Source of the DNA: Bacillus sp. 1780r2a1
Lineage (GTDB): Bacteria > Bacillota > Bacilli > Bacillales > Bacillaceae_H
Direction of reading: 5' to 3'
Length of the DNA stretch: 64,000 nucleotides
Assembly (NCBI GenBank): GCA_024134725.1
Contig: CP099863.1
Location: 3,345,258 to 3,409,257 of the forward strand
Below are positions 28,668-38,731 of this stretch, piece after piece (positions within the stretch are counted from its first letter, which is position 1; every line of letters starts with the position of its first letter). The position numbers and the translations under genes are program-made. The notes below the pieces were generated by a model. It ran no database searches, was not told the DNA's origin, and was given only the letters and a program-made list of their open reading frames with translations.

Positions 28668-30239
28668 ATGCTTGTTGATACGTATAATCCATTTGAGAAT
28701 CTTACACTTTCAGCACTTATTGCAGCTATTCCTATTATCTCATTTTTAATATGCTTAACTCTTTTTAAAATGAAAGGGATTTATGCAGCACTATTAAACC
28801 TAGCTATTACACTGTTTCTTGTTGTTTACTTTTTTGACCTTTCACCTACCAATGCAGTTGGGAGCGTAATTCAAGGTTTCATTCAAGGTATTTGGCCTAT
28901 CGGCTATATTATTATTATGGCGGTTTGGCTTTACAAAATTGCCGTCGAAACCGGGAAATTTGATGTTCTAAGAGGTAGTATTATCAACATCTCCAGTGAT
29001 CAGCGACTTCAACTGTTGCTCATCGGCTTTTGCTTTAATGCCTTTTTAGAAGGAGCTGCGGGCTTTGGTGTACCAATTGCAATTTGCGCCGTGCTGCTCG
29101 TTTCACTCGGCTTTAAGCCACTTCAAGCAGCTATGCTTTGCCTAATAGCAAACGGAGCATCTGGTGCGTTTGGTGCCATTGGTATTCCAATAGCAATCGT
29201 TGATACTTTTCAGTTAGAGAATGTAAGTGCTATGGATGTATCTGTTCAAACAGCTTTAACGCTCCCTTTGGTTAACTTTACGATTCCTTTCTTGCTCATC
29301 TTATTACTTGATGGATGGCGAGGAGTTAAAGAAACGCTCCCTGCTATTTTGGTCACGTCTTTTGTTTATACTAGTGCACAAGCCGCTATGACTATCTGGA
29401 TTGGGCCAGAGCTTGCTGATATTATTCCTGCGCTTCTAGCAATGGGAGCCCTTGCTCTTTTCTTACGTAAATGGCAGCCAAAGCGTATTTTCTTACTAAA
29501 TGGACAAGTCTCTACTGTAAACAAGTACGCATTAAAAGACATCATTCTTTCATGGTCACCTTTTTATTTGTTAACAGGATTTGTACTGCTTTGGAGTCTT
29601 CCAGTTTTCAAATCTCTTTTCCAACCAGGAAACCTGTTATCATCTTTTGTTTTCACGTTTAATGCTCCTGGAACACCAATTGCACTTTCAATTGACTTTA
29701 TTGGAGCAACTGGAACGGCCATCCTTTTGGCTGCTGTAACCACTGTTTTAACAACGAAAAAAATTAGTCTATCTCGGAGCCTAGCACTTCTAGGAAAGAC
29801 AATAAAAGAATTTATCATTCCCATTGGGATGATCTGTGCTGTCATTAGTATCGCCAAACTAATGACATACGGTGGATTAACAATGGCACTTGGGAATGCG
29901 GTAGCTGAAGCAGGTCAAATTTTTCCTTTCTTCTCCCCTGTTCTTGGCTGGATTGGTGTGTTTATGACAGGTTCTGTTGTGAATAACAATACGCTTTTTG
30001 CTCCAATTCAAACAACGGCCGCGTCTTTAATTGGAACAAATCCTTCTATGCTAGTTGCTAGCAACACAGCTGGAGGAGTCATGGCAAAGCTCGTATCTCC
30101 ACAGTCAATTGCTATTGCAACAGCAGCAGTTGGCCAAACAGGAAAAGAAGCTGAGTTAACCAAAATGACGCTGCGCTACAGCCTCACTTTACTTTTATTT
30201 GTTTGTATTTGGACTTTTATCTTATCTCTTTTTCAATAA
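28668..30239 (+). CDS. lctP: L-lactate permease
   Basis: This is a polytopic lactate:proton symporter of the LctP family, 523 residues with many hydrophobic segments across its full length. Family-typical stretches include GVIQGFIQGIWPIGYIIIMA-like GSVIQGFIQGIWPIGY, FLEGAAGFGVPIAI and GIPIAIVDTF. An AAAGGAG site precedes ATG 28668. Its place after ldh suggests lactate export under fermentation, or re-import afterwards. A small hairpin at 28621-28644 separates it from ldh without a T run. Confidence 0.94.
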   Translation: MLVDTYNPFENLTLSALIAAIPIISFLICLTLFKMKGIYAALLNLAITLFLVVYFFDLSPTNAVGSVIQGFIQGIWPIGYIIIMAVWLYKIAVETGKFDVLRGSIINISSDQRLQLLLIGFCFNAFLEGAAGFGVPIAICAVLLVSLGFKPLQAAMLCLIANGASGAFGAIGIPIAIVDTFQLENVSAMDVSVQTALTLPLVNFTIPFLLILLLDGWRGVKETLPAILVTSFVYTSAQAAMTIWIGPELADIIPALLAMGALALFLRKWQPKRIFLLNGQVSTVNKYALKDIILSWSPFYLLTGFVLLWSLPVFKSLFQPGNLLSSFVFTFNAPGTPIALSIDFIGATGTAILLAAVTTVLTTKKISLSRSLALLGKTIKEFIIPIGMICAVISIAKLMTYGGLTMALGNAVAEAGQIFPFFSPVLGWIGVFMTGSVVNNNTLFAPIQTTAASLIGTNPSMLVASNTAGGVMAKLVSPQSIAIATAAVGQTGKEAELTKMTLRYSLTLLLFVCIWTFILSLFQ

Positions 30240-30240
30240 A

Positions 30241-30267
30241 AAAACTCGGCTTAAAAAGCCGAGTTTT
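30241..30267. terminator. Bidirectional terminator between lctP and the DUF2798 gene
   Basis: AAAACTCGGCTT pairs perfectly with AAGCCGAGTTTT across a three-base loop; it begins one base after the lctP stop and is flanked by T and A runs. Confidence 0.92.
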
Positions 30268-30268
30268 T

Positions 30269-30529
30269 TTATATTTCTTTACCACTACCATTTAGAGATT
30301 TTTCTACAAACTGAATTTTACTCATTAGTTTATTAATTCCGATTGGAAAGAAATAAGAGCCAAAAAAAGCACATACAAAAGCTTCAGACCAGATTTTTAA
30401 CCACGTTTGCATAAATGTATCATTGTAACCAAAGTTAATGGATACCAACATAAATGAAACAAAACAAGAAATACTTAAAGCCATGCAGAAGGCAAAAATA
30501 ATACGCTTATATCTTATATGAATCCTCAA
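30269..30529 (-). CDS. Small membrane protein, DUF2798-like
   Basis: This 86-residue protein has two hydrophobic segments (about residues 10-30 and 45-65). The pattern ISCFVSFMLVSINFGYNDTF followed by WLKIWSEAFVCAFFGSYFFP resembles DUF2798 membrane proteins of unknown function. The start is a TTG at 30529, nine or ten bases after a GAAGGTGA site; no in-frame ATG is better placed. It stands alone between two terminators, convergent with lctP. Confidence 0.65.
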   Translation of the reverse strand: MRIHIRYKRIIFAFCMALSISCFVSFMLVSINFGYNDTFMQTWLKIWSEAFVCAFFGSYFFPIGINKLMSKIQFVEKSLNGSGKEI

Positions 30530-30789
30530 TTTTGAATGTCACCTTCTTTTTTAATAGATAAATTAAAGGTAGGAGTGAATGTTATATTACGTATTCAATA
30601 TGTGAAAAAAATAACAAGTATGTGTAACAGCTCGTTCCACTTCTCTACAATTCAACACTTTTACAAGTATATATGGTATCATCTATATTTATTTTAGTAA
30701 ATTAACTATTGTTAAATCTAATTATACAGACACGCATTAACGTTATTAGACTTAATGCGTAAACATCATCACTAGGTTTTGAAAAACTA

Positions 30790-30854
30790 GTACAATAAAA
30801 AACATCATTCTTTATCGGATTAGCGTCCTCGTAGAGAATGATGTTTTTATTGTA
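30790..30854. terminator. Long-stemmed terminator downstream of spo0A
   Basis: A stem of about 21 bp (GTACAATAAAAAACATCATT on the left, its complement on the right, one base bulged) encloses a 22-base loop. It is the only strong structure in the 377-base gap 30530-30906. That gap also holds a 9-bp inverted repeat (ACGCATTAA, 30732-30760) and an ACTAG repeat (30771-30791), but no gene I can support. Confidence 0.75.
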
Positions 30855-30906
30855 CTATCTCGTTCATATTTAACAGTTAGTAAGCCTTCGTTTACTTCTT
30901 ACCCTC

Positions 30907-31698
30907 TCAAGAAGCTTTGTGTTCAAGACGTAATTTATCCGCAACCATGGCGATAAACTCTGAATTTGTAGGCTTTGCTTTTGTCATGCTAACCGTATAG
31001 CCGAATAAAGAGGAAATTGAATCGATATTACCTCTGCTCCATGCTACTTCAATTGCATGACGAATCGCACGTTCCACACGACTTGCTGTAGTATTATATT
31101 TTTTAGCAATATCCGGATAAAGGACTTTTGTAATTGAACCCAGTAATTCAATATCTTTATAAACCATGGAAATCGCTTCACGTAAATATAAATAGCCTTT
31201 AATGTGAGCAGGCACGCCAATTTCATGAATAATGCTTGTGATGCTTGCATCTAAGTTCGCAGGCTTATTATCACGCTGTAAGCGCATTGCTGATGAGGAT
31301 GAACGGTTTGTGAAAGATGAAGCTTGACCGCTTACCTGGCGAATATGGTTTACTAAGTTTTCCATATCAAATGGCTTTAAAATAAAATAAGCAGCGCCTA
31401 AATCGACTGCCTTTTTCGTCACGTCTTCTTGACCAAAAGCGGTTAGCATAATTACGTTAGGATAGTTTTCTTTTTTCATTTCCTTTAATTGACTCAATAC
31501 TGCAAGCCCATCTAAATGAGGCATGATGATATCTAGTACAAGCACGTCTGGATCTTTATCTTTTAAAATAGACAAACATTCCTGCCCGTTATACGCAACC
31601 CCGATTACTTCCATATCATCTTGTTCAGAAATGTAATCCTCAAGCAGTCCAATTAATTCTCTATTATCATCGACTAAACATACTTTAATTTTTTTCAA
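30907..31698 (-). CDS. spo0A: Stage 0 sporulation response regulator Spo0A
   Basis: Spo0A is the master regulator of sporulation, activated by the phosphorelay. The 263 residues have a receiver domain with acidic pocket D10-D11, phosphoacceptor D56 (VLVLDIIMP), T in MLTAFG and K in FILKPF. A variable linker (about 125-150) follows, and then the C-terminal DNA-binding domain with [21 protein letters not shown]. The start is a TTG at 31698, eight bases after AGGAGG. A sigma-H-like promoter and a 0A box lie 73-100 bases upstream. It is next to spoIVB, as in all Bacillus. Confidence 0.97.
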   Translation of the reverse strand: MKKIKVCLVDDNRELIGLLEDYISEQDDMEVIGVAYNGQECLSILKDKDPDVLVLDIIMPHLDGLAVLSQLKEMKKENYPNVIMLTAFGQEDVTKKAVDLGAAYFILKPFDMENLVNHIRQVSGQASSFTNRSSSSAMRLQRDNKPANLDASITSIIHEIGVPAHIKGYLYLREAISMVYKDIELLGSITKVLYPDIAKKYNTTASRVERAIRHAIEVAWSRGNIDSISSLFGYTVSMTKAKPTNSEFIAMVADKLRLEHKAS

Positions 31699-31770
31699 AG
31701 TATCTTCCTCCTCATTCCCTTAACTTATACGCCAGTCCCGCATGTCTCTACTCTTTATTCTAAAGGACAA

Positions 31771-31797
31771 ATTCGACAATGCAACATTATTTCCTTT
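31771..31797 (-). promoter_or_regulatory. Sigma-H-like promoter with overlapping 0A box, spo0A
   Basis: On the minus strand AAAGGAAAT (31789-31797) and GTCGAAT (31771-31777) fit the sigma-H consensus RNAGGAWWW and RNNGAAT with an 11-base spacer. The -10 overlaps a perfect 0A box TTGTCGAA (31772-31779). This suggests Spo0A~P acts directly on its own sporulation promoter. No other feature was found in 31798-31901. Confidence 0.6.
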
Positions 31798-31901
31798 ATT
31801 TTTTTATAAAAAAGTCTTTTTTATCATTATTCCATAAATTCCTTGTGTTTTCTGGTTTTTTCGACGTTTTTCTAACGGTATTACGACAGTCTTTTCATCA
31901 C

Positions 31902-31939
31902 AAAAAGAGCGAACTATTTATCGTTAGCTCGCTCTTTTT
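31902..31939. terminator. Terminator overlapping the end of spoIVB
   Basis: AAAAAGAGCGAACTA pairs with TAGCTCGCTCTTTTT (one mismatch) over an eight-base loop that contains the spoIVB stop codon at 31924-31926. A and T runs flank it. Confidence 0.85.
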
Positions 31940-33201
31940 GATTCTTTTTTATAAATATTAATACCAGCTTCATTTAACATCCACTCAATATGAACACCAT
32001 ATCCTGAAGTTGGATCATTAACAAATACATGCGTAACAGCTCCGATTACTTTGCCATCTTGAATAATTGGGCTGCCGCTCATTCCTTGCACAATACCACC
32101 TGTTTTGTCTAATAACTCTTTGTCTGTAATTTTAATGACCATCCCTTTAGTAGCAGGGAATTTTTGTGGAATACTACTAACAACTTCCACATCGAACTCT
32201 TCCACTTTATCATTTTCAACTACCGTTAGAATCTTAGCGGGTCCTTCTTTTACTTGATGAGATAGTGAAATCGGCATTGGCTTATCTAAAATACCGTTTT
32301 CCATCGTTTCAGATAGCTTTCCAAAGATACCAAATGGGCTATTTGTTTTGATGTTGCCGATAATTTCTTTATCTTCTGAGAAGCGTGCTAGCTTCTCGCC
32401 TGGAACGCCGTTTTCACCTTTTTCAATTGATGTGACGGTAGAGCGTACAATTTGCCCATCTTCTACAACAATTGGTTTTTTGGTATCCATATCGGAAATG
32501 ACGTGACCTAACGCTCCATATTTCTTTGATTTTGGATCATAGAAAGTCATCGTACCAATACCTGCTGCCGAATCTCTAATATATAGACCAATTCGATACG
32601 CGTAATCTTCTTTGTCTTTTAAAGGATATAACTTTGTTTGAAATTGTTCTTTTTCTCTCATTACTTGCAATTTTAAAGGCTCTCCAGTTTTTCCTGCTTG
32701 CTGAATAAATGGGGTAATATCACTCATCTTTTCAATCGTTTTGCCATTGATCTTTGTAATCATGTCGCCTACTTGGATACCTGCAATTTCACCAGGAGAT
32801 TTCTTTCCATCTTTCGTATCAACTTGATGATAACCAACAACTAAAACACCTTTAGAGTTCAGCTTGACACCAATTGATTGGCCTCCAGGAATGACTTTAA
32901 AGTCAGATAATACTTGAACATCTACTCTTTTGACCGGTACTCCTGCAAGGTGAAGCATCATTTCTTCTTTTCCTACTTCTTTGCCAGCGATACTAAGCTT
33001 AGCGTCTTGTTTCATCGTTTCAATAACATCATTACTATGAGTGCTAACTGCTAACGATGTAGGAAAATTCACTTCATCACTTTTAAACAATGTCATTTGT
33101 TTTGGGATAGTAAGGTATTGCTGCACAACAGGGATAAAGCCTACAAAAATAAACGAAACAAGGAGAATTGCACCAATTATATATCTAATTCGATTGTTCA
33201 T
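31924..33201 (-). CDS. spoIVB: Stage IV sporulation serine protease SpoIVB
   Basis: SpoIVB is secreted from the forespore and triggers processing of pro-sigma-K in the mother cell. The 425 residues have an N-terminal membrane anchor (about 8-30), a PDZ domain (about 110-185, [20 protein letters not shown]), and a C-terminal S55 peptidase domain with [20 protein letters not shown]. Serine 377 there corresponds to the known nucleophile. The ATG at 33201 follows GGAGAG. It lies between recN and spo0A, the conserved order. Confidence 0.95.
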   Translation of the reverse strand: MNNRIRYIIGAILLVSFIFVGFIPVVQQYLTIPKQMTLFKSDEVNFPTSLAVSTHSNDVIETMKQDAKLSIAGKEVGKEEMMLHLAGVPVKRVDVQVLSDFKVIPGGQSIGVKLNSKGVLVVGYHQVDTKDGKKSPGEIAGIQVGDMITKINGKTIEKMSDITPFIQQAGKTGEPLKLQVMREKEQFQTKLYPLKDKEDYAYRIGLYIRDSAAGIGTMTFYDPKSKKYGALGHVISDMDTKKPIVVEDGQIVRSTVTSIEKGENGVPGEKLARFSEDKEIIGNIKTNSPFGIFGKLSETMENGILDKPMPISLSHQVKEGPAKILTVVENDKVEEFDVEVVSSIPQKFPATKGMVIKITDKELLDKTGGIVQGMSGSPIIQDGKVIGAVTHVFVNDPTSGYGVHIEWMLNEAGINIYKKESKRAS

Positions 33202-33337
33202 CTTTTCACTCTCCTCGCTTCCTCGCCTAAATGGCTACACTTTTACTTTTGCCTTCTTATAGCCCATTTATAACCGAAGTTCAAAGAAAAATAAAAAGAA
33301 CGGCAGGAAAGATTTTTAACCAAAGTTTACTACATAA

Positions 33338-33381
33338 AAAAAGCGCTTTTGGCACATAACAATCCACCAGAAGCGCTTTTT
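33338..33381 (-). terminator. Terminator after recN
   Basis: AAAGCGCTTTTGG pairs with CCAGAAGCGCTTT (one mismatch) over a 14-base loop, with T runs outside, just after the recN stop. Confidence 0.85.
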
Positions 33382-33387
33382 AAATGC

Positions 33388-35106
33388 TTATTGTTTAATT
33401 TTTGCTGCTAAACCCAACAGTTCTTGGGCGTGCTGCTGAGTTAAATCAGTTATTTCGGCTCCTGCAATCATGCGAGCAATTTCTTTTGTTTTCTCCCCTT
33501 CACTTAAAGGTAGAACAGATGTTGTAGTACGATCATCTTTAATTTGCTTTGAAATAAACAAATGTGTATCTGCCATAGCAGCCACCTGTGGAAGATGAGA
33601 AATACATAGTACCTGAGAATCTACAGAAATGGCATGAATTTTCTCACCAATGGACTGTGCGACACGGCCGCTCACTCCTGTATCTACTTCATCAAAAATA
33701 ATGGACGTAACGCCTTGATGCTTAGAAAAAATACTCTTTAGTGCAAGCATAATACGAGATAGTTCTCCACCAGACGCTACTTTAGCAAGAGGCTTTAACG
33801 GCTCACCTGGGTTTGTAGAAATGTAAAACTCCACTGAATCGATACCATCCTTAGTAAACTTAACAGAATCACCGCTAAGTTCGCTATCAGCTTGATTTGA
33901 TGGTAGCTTTTCAAATACGATATTAAAAATAGTTTTAGCCATATAAAGCTCCTGTAGCTCTTGATGAATACTATCCGTTAATTCCGCTGCTAGCTGCTTT
34001 CTAACCTCAGAAACATTTTTCGCTTCAACAAGCAAATCTTCCGCTATGCTCGACAGCTTTTGTATAATTTTCTCAACATGAGTATCTCGATTTTCAATTC
34101 GATCAATTTCATCTTCAATTTGAGCTGCATACTCCAGAATTTCATCAACGCTTTGACCATACTTACGCTTTAAATGACTAATTTCATTTAGCCGTGATTC
34201 AATAAAATTAAGGCGCTTTGGGTCATACTCTAATAAATCAAGCTGCTGACGAATACGATAAGAAGCATCTTCAATTTGATAAAAACTTGATGATATAACT
34301 TCTGAAATTTCACCATAGGTATCTTCTAAGTTTGAAATTTCTTCGGCATGATTCATAGCTACACCCAGCCAATCTAACCCTCTTTGCTCACCATGAAGCG
34401 CATTATACGCATCTGTTAAGGACGTATAAATCTTCTCAAAGTTAGAAATCTTAAGGCGCTCATCCATCAGCAGCTCATCTTCATTTGGTTGAAGATCAGC
34501 TGCTTTGATTTCATCAAGCTGAAATTGAATCAAGTCTAAGCGATGAGCCATTTGCTGTTCATTTTCTGTCAATTGTTCTAATTGTTTCTTTAGCGTCGTA
34601 TATGTAGTAAACACTTCTCGATATTCTGAAAGTGCTTCTTCAACCTTTTGACCCCCATACTGATCAAGAAGAATTAGGTGTCGATCTTGGTTCATCAAGT
34701 CCTGGTGTTCATGCTGTCCATGGATATCCATCAGTGTTTGACCCACTTCGCGTAAAATGCCAAGCGTGACTAGCTTTCCATTGATACGGCAAATACTCTT
34801 ACCGTTCATAGTGATGTCTCGTCTTAGCACCACCATTCCATCTTCAACTTCAACTCCCACTTGCTTGGCTTTTTCATAGCAAGGGTGCTCGTCTTCAATT
34901 AAAAATAACCCTTCAATTTCCGCTCGATTTGTTCCATGCCTTACAAATTCAGATGAACCACGCCCTCCAACAAGCAAATGAATAGCATCAATAATAATTG
35001 ACTTACCAGCTCCTGTTTCACCTGTTAAAACTGTTAAGCCTTTTTCAAACGATACTGAAAGCTCATCAATGATGGCAAAGTTTTTGATTGATAGTTCTGC
35101 TAACAA
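33388..35106 (-). CDS. recN: DNA repair protein RecN
   Basis: RecN is an SMC-like ATPase that gathers broken DNA ends for recombination. The 572 residues have Walker A TGETGAGKSIIIDAI at about 29-43, a long coiled-coil centre (about 150-370), and the C-terminal signature LASGGELSRIMLALKS with Walker B IIFDEVDTGVSG. It starts 17 bases after the end of ahrC, and together with yqxC and ahrC it follows the conserved Bacillus order. Confidence 0.96.
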   Translation of the reverse strand: MLAELSIKNFAIIDELSVSFEKGLTVLTGETGAGKSIIIDAIHLLVGGRGSSEFVRHGTNRAEIEGLFLIEDEHPCYEKAKQVGVEVEDGMVVLRRDITMNGKSICRINGKLVTLGILREVGQTLMDIHGQHEHQDLMNQDRHLILLDQYGGQKVEEALSEYREVFTTYTTLKKQLEQLTENEQQMAHRLDLIQFQLDEIKAADLQPNEDELLMDERLKISNFEKIYTSLTDAYNALHGEQRGLDWLGVAMNHAEEISNLEDTYGEISEVISSSFYQIEDASYRIRQQLDLLEYDPKRLNFIESRLNEISHLKRKYGQSVDEILEYAAQIEDEIDRIENRDTHVEKIIQKLSSIAEDLLVEAKNVSEVRKQLAAELTDSIHQELQELYMAKTIFNIVFEKLPSNQADSELSGDSVKFTKDGIDSVEFYISTNPGEPLKPLAKVASGGELSRIMLALKSIFSKHQGVTSIIFDEVDTGVSGRVAQSIGEKIHAISVDSQVLCISHLPQVAAMADTHLFISKQIKDDRTTTSVLPLSEGEKTKEIARMIAGAEITDLTQQHAQELLGLAAKIKQ

Positions 35107-35122
35107 TCTGTTTCACACACCT

Positions 35123-35572
35123 TTACAACATTTCTAAGAATCGATCCGAAATCTTTTGAGTATCTTCAGGCGTTCGACAAATAATCAAACACGTATCATC
35201 ACCACAAATTGTACCTAGAATTTCTTCCCAATCTAAATGATCAATCAATGCTCCAATAGCGTTGGCATTACCTGGCAAAGTTTTCATTACCAGCATATGC
35301 CCTGCTGAATCGATTTTTACAAAAGCATCCATCAATGACCGCTTTAGCTTTTGTAAAGGGTTAAAGCGCTGATCGGCAGGAAGGCTGTATTTATAGCGAC
35401 CATCCATTAACGGAACTTTTACTAAGTGAAGCTCTTTAATGTCGCGAGAGATGGTTGCTTGCGTTACGTTAAATCCTTGATTTTTCAAAATATCTACTAA
35501 CTCGTCTTGCGTTTCAATATCATTGTTTGTAATAATGTCACGAATTTTAATATGTCTTTGCCCTTTGTTCAT
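35123..35572 (-). CDS. ahrC: Arginine repressor AhrC (ArgR)
   Basis: AhrC binds ARG boxes as an arginine-responsive hexamer, repressing biosynthesis and activating catabolism. It has 149 residues. The N-terminal winged helix contains [20 protein letters not shown]. The C-terminal oligomerisation and arginine-binding domain has [20 protein letters not shown] and [10 protein letters not shown]. The ATG at 35572 follows GAGGTG. A candidate target, the artPQR operator, lies at 9599-9612. The 186 bases upstream, up to the yqxC stop, are dominated by two abutting hairpins. Confidence 0.95.
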   Translation of the reverse strand: MNKGQRHIKIRDIITNNDIETQDELVDILKNQGFNVTQATISRDIKELHLVKVPLMDGRYKYSLPADQRFNPLQKLKRSLMDAFVKIDSAGHMLVMKTLPGNANAIGALIDHLDWEEILGTICGDDTCLIICRTPEDTQKISDRFLEML

Positions 35573-35658
35573 ACTGGCACCTCACACTAATATGTATTAT
35601 CTTATTTCTTATAGTATAGACGGAATGTTATGATTCTCTTCCACATCATGCTGACATT

Positions 35659-35704
35659 CAATTTGATTATACACCTTTGCGTATAAAGGTGTATAATCAA
35701 ATTG
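35659..35704. repeat. Perfect 20-base inverted repeat between yqxC and ahrC
   Basis: CAATTTGATTATACACCTTT and its exact complement are separated by only six bases (GCGTAT). There is no T run after it on either strand, so a simple terminator role is not clear. It abuts, and shares one base with, the hairpin at 35704-35730. Confidence 0.8.
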
Positions 35705-35730
35705 CCAATGCTAGAGTTACTAGCATTGGC
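35704..35730. terminator. Hairpin after yqxC, possible terminator
   Basis: GCCAATGCTAG and CTAGCATTGGC form a perfect 11-bp stem over a five-base loop. On the plus strand it is followed by TTTT. On the minus strand, the direction of yqxC, it is followed by AATTTGATT, a weak tail, so termination may be partial. Confidence 0.55.
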
Positions 35731-35758
35731 TTTTCATGCTTGAACAGAGACAAGAGCG

Positions 35759-36589
35759 TTAAGACTTCTTCTCTTTAAGTACTGAATGCGCTTGTTCAAC
35801 AACTTCCTGAGCTGTTAGAGTAGCAAGATTCTCTCCTTGCTGTCTTTGTCCTTTCCAATGTAGGTGAAGTAGAAACTCAATGTTTCCGTCTCCACCCGTT
35901 ATTGGTGAGTACGATACGTTGCGCACATCATACCCTTCCTTCAAAGCAAAATTCACCATATTCTCAACAACTTCTTGATGAACCTTTGCATCTCGTACAA
36001 TTCCTTTTTTTCCAACTTGCTCGCGACCTGCTTCAAACTGCGGCTTCACAAGGGCTACCACGTCACTTCCTGATACAAGAAGTTGTTTTAGCACGGGCAG
36101 AATTAACTTTAAGGAAATAAATGAAACATCGATTGATGCGAATTCAGGTAACCCGGCCGTAAGGTCAGCTGGCGTAACATAGCGAAAGTTCGTACGTTCC
36201 ATCACAACCACTCGCTCATCTTGTCGCAGCTTCCAAGCAAGTTGATTATAGCCGACATCCAGTGCATATGACATTTTTGCTCCGTTTTGCAAAGCACAGT
36301 CAGTAAATCCACCTGTTGATGAGCCAATATCAATCATAATACGATCTTTCACTTGTACATCAAACTCTTTCAGTGCTTTTTCAAGCTTAAAGCCACCTCT
36401 ACTTACATACGGCATTACTGCTCCCTTTACAGTCAAAGGTGTTTCTCGATCAATCTTTTCCCCAGGCTTGTCTAAACGCTGTTCATTCGCGTATACAAGG
36501 CCAGCCATAACTGTTCGCTTCGCTTTTTCTCTCGTTTCTACCAAGCCTCTTTCGACTAGTAGAACGTCTACTCGTTCTTTTTTCGTCAC
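35759..36589 (-). CDS. yqxC: TlyA-family rRNA methyltransferase / hemolysin-like protein YqxC
   Basis: This is an RNA-binding methyltransferase-like protein of the TlyA family, which in mycobacteria 2'-O-methylates rRNA. The 276 residues have an N-terminal S4 domain ([20 protein letters not shown], about 6-65) and an FtsJ-like SAM-binding fold beginning [20 protein letters not shown]. The ATG overlaps the dxs stop (ATGA), indicating translational coupling. The activity in Bacillus is not established; the fold is certain. Confidence 0.9.
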   Translation of the reverse strand: MTKKERVDVLLVERGLVETREKAKRTVMAGLVYANEQRLDKPGEKIDRETPLTVKGAVMPYVSRGGFKLEKALKEFDVQVKDRIMIDIGSSTGGFTDCALQNGAKMSYALDVGYNQLAWKLRQDERVVVMERTNFRYVTPADLTAGLPEFASIDVSFISLKLILPVLKQLLVSGSDVVALVKPQFEAGREQVGKKGIVRDAKVHQEVVENMVNFALKEGYDVRNVSYSPITGGDGNIEFLLHLHWKGQRQQGENLATLTAQEVVEQAHSVLKEKKS

Positions 36590-38484
36590 TTCACTTCAAG
36601 CCTCTTTTGTATTGGTCTTACGAGTTTATTTACTCGATTAATTACTTCATCAGTTGTTAGGTTAATTTCTTCTAATAACTTTGTTACGCTTCCATGCTCA
36701 ATAAACTTATCTGGAATTCCCATACGATCGATAGGGGAATAATATCCATGCTCTGAAGCAAACTCTAATACTGCACTTCCAAATCCACCTTGTAATACAG
36801 CTTCTTCAATTGTTAAAACAGGGCGATTTGATTTTAAAACTTGGTGCAGCATTGCTTCATCCATTGGCTTGATGAAACGTGCATTGATAACCTCAACTTG
36901 AATACCTTTTTCACTTAACGCTTCCGCCGCTTCCATAGCCATTGGAATCGTTGTACCAAACGTTAGGATAGTTGCATCTGTACCTTCTTTTAGTACTTCC
37001 CATGTCCCAATATCAATTGACTTTAGCTCTTCATCTAATGGTACCCCTAGACCATTCCCTCTAGGATAACGCATAGCAATTGGTCCTGCTTCATATGTTA
37101 ATGCTGTATGAACCATATGCTGACCTTCATTTTCATCTTTCGGCATCATTAACACTAAGTTTGGTAAATGGCGTAAAAATGCAATATCGAATACACCTTG
37201 ATGTGTTTCTCCGTCTGCTCCAACTAAGCCTGCTCGGTCAATTCCGATAAATACATTTAGCTTTTGACGACAAATGTCATGTACAACTTGGTCATAAGCA
37301 CGCTGCAAGAACGTTGAATAAATAGCTAAGAACGGCTTCATATTTTGAGTAGCTAAGCCAGCTGCCATCGTTGTTGCATGTTGCTCTGCAATTCCAACAT
37401 CAAACATACGATGCGGAAACTCTTGTTGAAATGCTTCTAACTTAGAGCCAACTGGCATAGCAGGCGTGACCGCTACAATACGGTCGTCTTTACGAGCCAT
37501 TTTTAAAACAGTATTACTCACTAGTGCGCTCCATCCTACCGGTACATTTTTATCTTTAATAAAGTCACCAGACTCAATTTTGTAAGGGCCTGTACCATGC
37601 CACGCACCGCTAGTATCACTTTCTGCTGGTAAGTACCCCTTACCTTTTTTCGTAATAACATGAACGACAACTGGCCCTTTTGTCTTCTTGGCATACTGAA
37701 GAGTTTCTAAAAGCTCTTCGTAATTATGACCATCCACCGGACCGAGGTATGTAAATCCAAGGTCTTCAAAAAACATACCGGATACAACCATATACTTTAG
37801 ACCATCTTTAACGCGCTCCGCTGTGGCTGCTAGTTTCCCACCAACGGCTGGAACTTTTTTCAAAAGCACTTCTAGCTCATCTTTTACCCAATTGTATTTC
37901 CCTGCTGTACGAAGTCGCCCCAGTACGCTGTGAAGGGCACCTACATTTGGAGCAATCGACATCTCATTATCGTTTAAAATAACAGTCATATCTGTTTTTT
38001 CATGGCCAATATGGTTTAGCGCTTCCAAGGCCATACCGCCTGTTAAGGCTCCGTCACCAATAATTGGGATAACATGAGATTTTGTTTTTTGTAAATCACG
38101 CGCAACTGCCATTCCCATTGCAGCTGATAATGAAGTAGAACTGTGTCCCGTTTCCCACACATCATGTTCGCTTTCATCACGCTTAGGAAAACCGCAAAGG
38201 CCTTTATACTGGCGAATAGTATCGAATTCGCATGCTCGCCCCGTTAAAATTTTATGAACATAGGACTGATGTCCAACATCCCATAGAAATTTATCTTTAG
38301 GACTGTTAAATACTTTATGAAGGGCCACCGTCAGCTCAACTACTCCTAAGTTTGGCCCAATATGGCCTCCTGTTACAGAGAGCTTTGTAATTAAAAAGCG
38401 ACGAATGTCTTCACTCAATGCTTCTAATTCTGTTATTGACATCTTTTTTAAAAAATCAGGACTTTTTATCGCTGTAAGATCCAA
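36586..38484 (-). CDS. dxs: 1-deoxy-D-xylulose-5-phosphate synthase
   Basis: Dxs condenses pyruvate and glyceraldehyde-3-phosphate, the first step of the MEP isoprenoid pathway, using thiamine diphosphate. The 632 residues show [13 protein letters not shown], the cofactor motif [32 protein letters not shown] and the transketolase-like region [18 protein letters not shown]. Translation starts at TTG 38484 ([11 protein letters not shown]) after a weak GAGTG, so initiation may be poor. It has its own candidate promoter at 38530-38558 and lies 316 bases beyond ispA. Confidence 0.95.
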   Translation of the reverse strand: MDLTAIKSPDFLKKMSITELEALSEDIRRFLITKLSVTGGHIGPNLGVVELTVALHKVFNSPKDKFLWDVGHQSYVHKILTGRACEFDTIRQYKGLCGFPKRDESEHDVWETGHSSTSLSAAMGMAVARDLQKTKSHVIPIIGDGALTGGMALEALNHIGHEKTDMTVILNDNEMSIAPNVGALHSVLGRLRTAGKYNWVKDELEVLLKKVPAVGGKLAATAERVKDGLKYMVVSGMFFEDLGFTYLGPVDGHNYEELLETLQYAKKTKGPVVVHVITKKGKGYLPAESDTSGAWHGTGPYKIESGDFIKDKNVPVGWSALVSNTVLKMARKDDRIVAVTPAMPVGSKLEAFQQEFPHRMFDVGIAEQHATTMAAGLATQNMKPFLAIYSTFLQRAYDQVVHDICRQKLNVFIGIDRAGLVGADGETHQGVFDIAFLRHLPNLVLMMPKDENEGQHMVHTALTYEAGPIAMRYPRGNGLGVPLDEELKSIDIGTWEVLKEGTDATILTFGTTIPMAMEAAEALSEKGIQVEVINARFIKPMDEAMLHQVLKSNRPVLTIEEAVLQGGFGSAVLEFASEHGYYSPIDRMGIPDKFIEHGSVTKLLEEINLTTDEVINRVNKLVRPIQKRLEVK

Positions 38485-38529
38485 TCTGGATCACTCACTT
38501 TCGTACTTGTTATAAAGTTACCTTAATAC

Positions 38530-38558
38530 ATTTTGTATGGTTTTATACTAATAGTCAA
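38530..38558 (-). promoter_or_regulatory. Candidate promoter of dxs
   Basis: On the minus strand TTGACT (38553-38558) and CAAAAT (38530-38535) are 17 bp apart. The -35 is good and the -10 moderate (4 of 6). It lies about 45 bases upstream of the dxs start. Confidence 0.4.
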
Positions 38559-38633
38559 TTATTAACACAGTTACTACTTATAATACCTTTGTCAGGTTAT
38601 AAGTAAACATACCTCTCTTTAAAAGAAAACAGT

Positions 38634-38725
38634 GAAAAAATAGCCGCTAACACAAATGTGATAACGGCCACCAAAATATTGTATATGTCTTGCAAACCTA
38701 TGCACTACGTCTTTGACATAGTAGT
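38634..38725 (-). ncRNA. Candidate small RNA (about 92 nt) between ispA and dxs
   Basis: A strong promoter (38732-38760) would start transcription near 38725. A stem-loop follows at 38643-38668 (minus strand GCCGTTATCACA, loop TTTG, TGTTAGCGGC), then TATTTTTT, a good intrinsic terminator. The intervening RNA can form competing 5' hairpins (ACTAC with GTAGT, or CTATG with CATAG). It matches no RNA I recognise. It could also be an attenuated leader of dxs. The rest of the gap holds the dxs promoter and an imperfect repeat at 38575-38602. Confidence 0.45.
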
Positions 38726-38731
38726 AAGGCT

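Noticed and set aside
38597-38695. A 32-codon reverse-strand reading frame (TTG start, hydrophobic: MQDIYNILVAVITFVLAAIF onward) inside the candidate small RNA
   Set aside because: Weak ribosome site, TTG start, and it runs through the terminator hairpin. A hydrophobic product is expected by chance from T-rich sequence. It could be a membrane peptide only if the transcript passes the hairpin.
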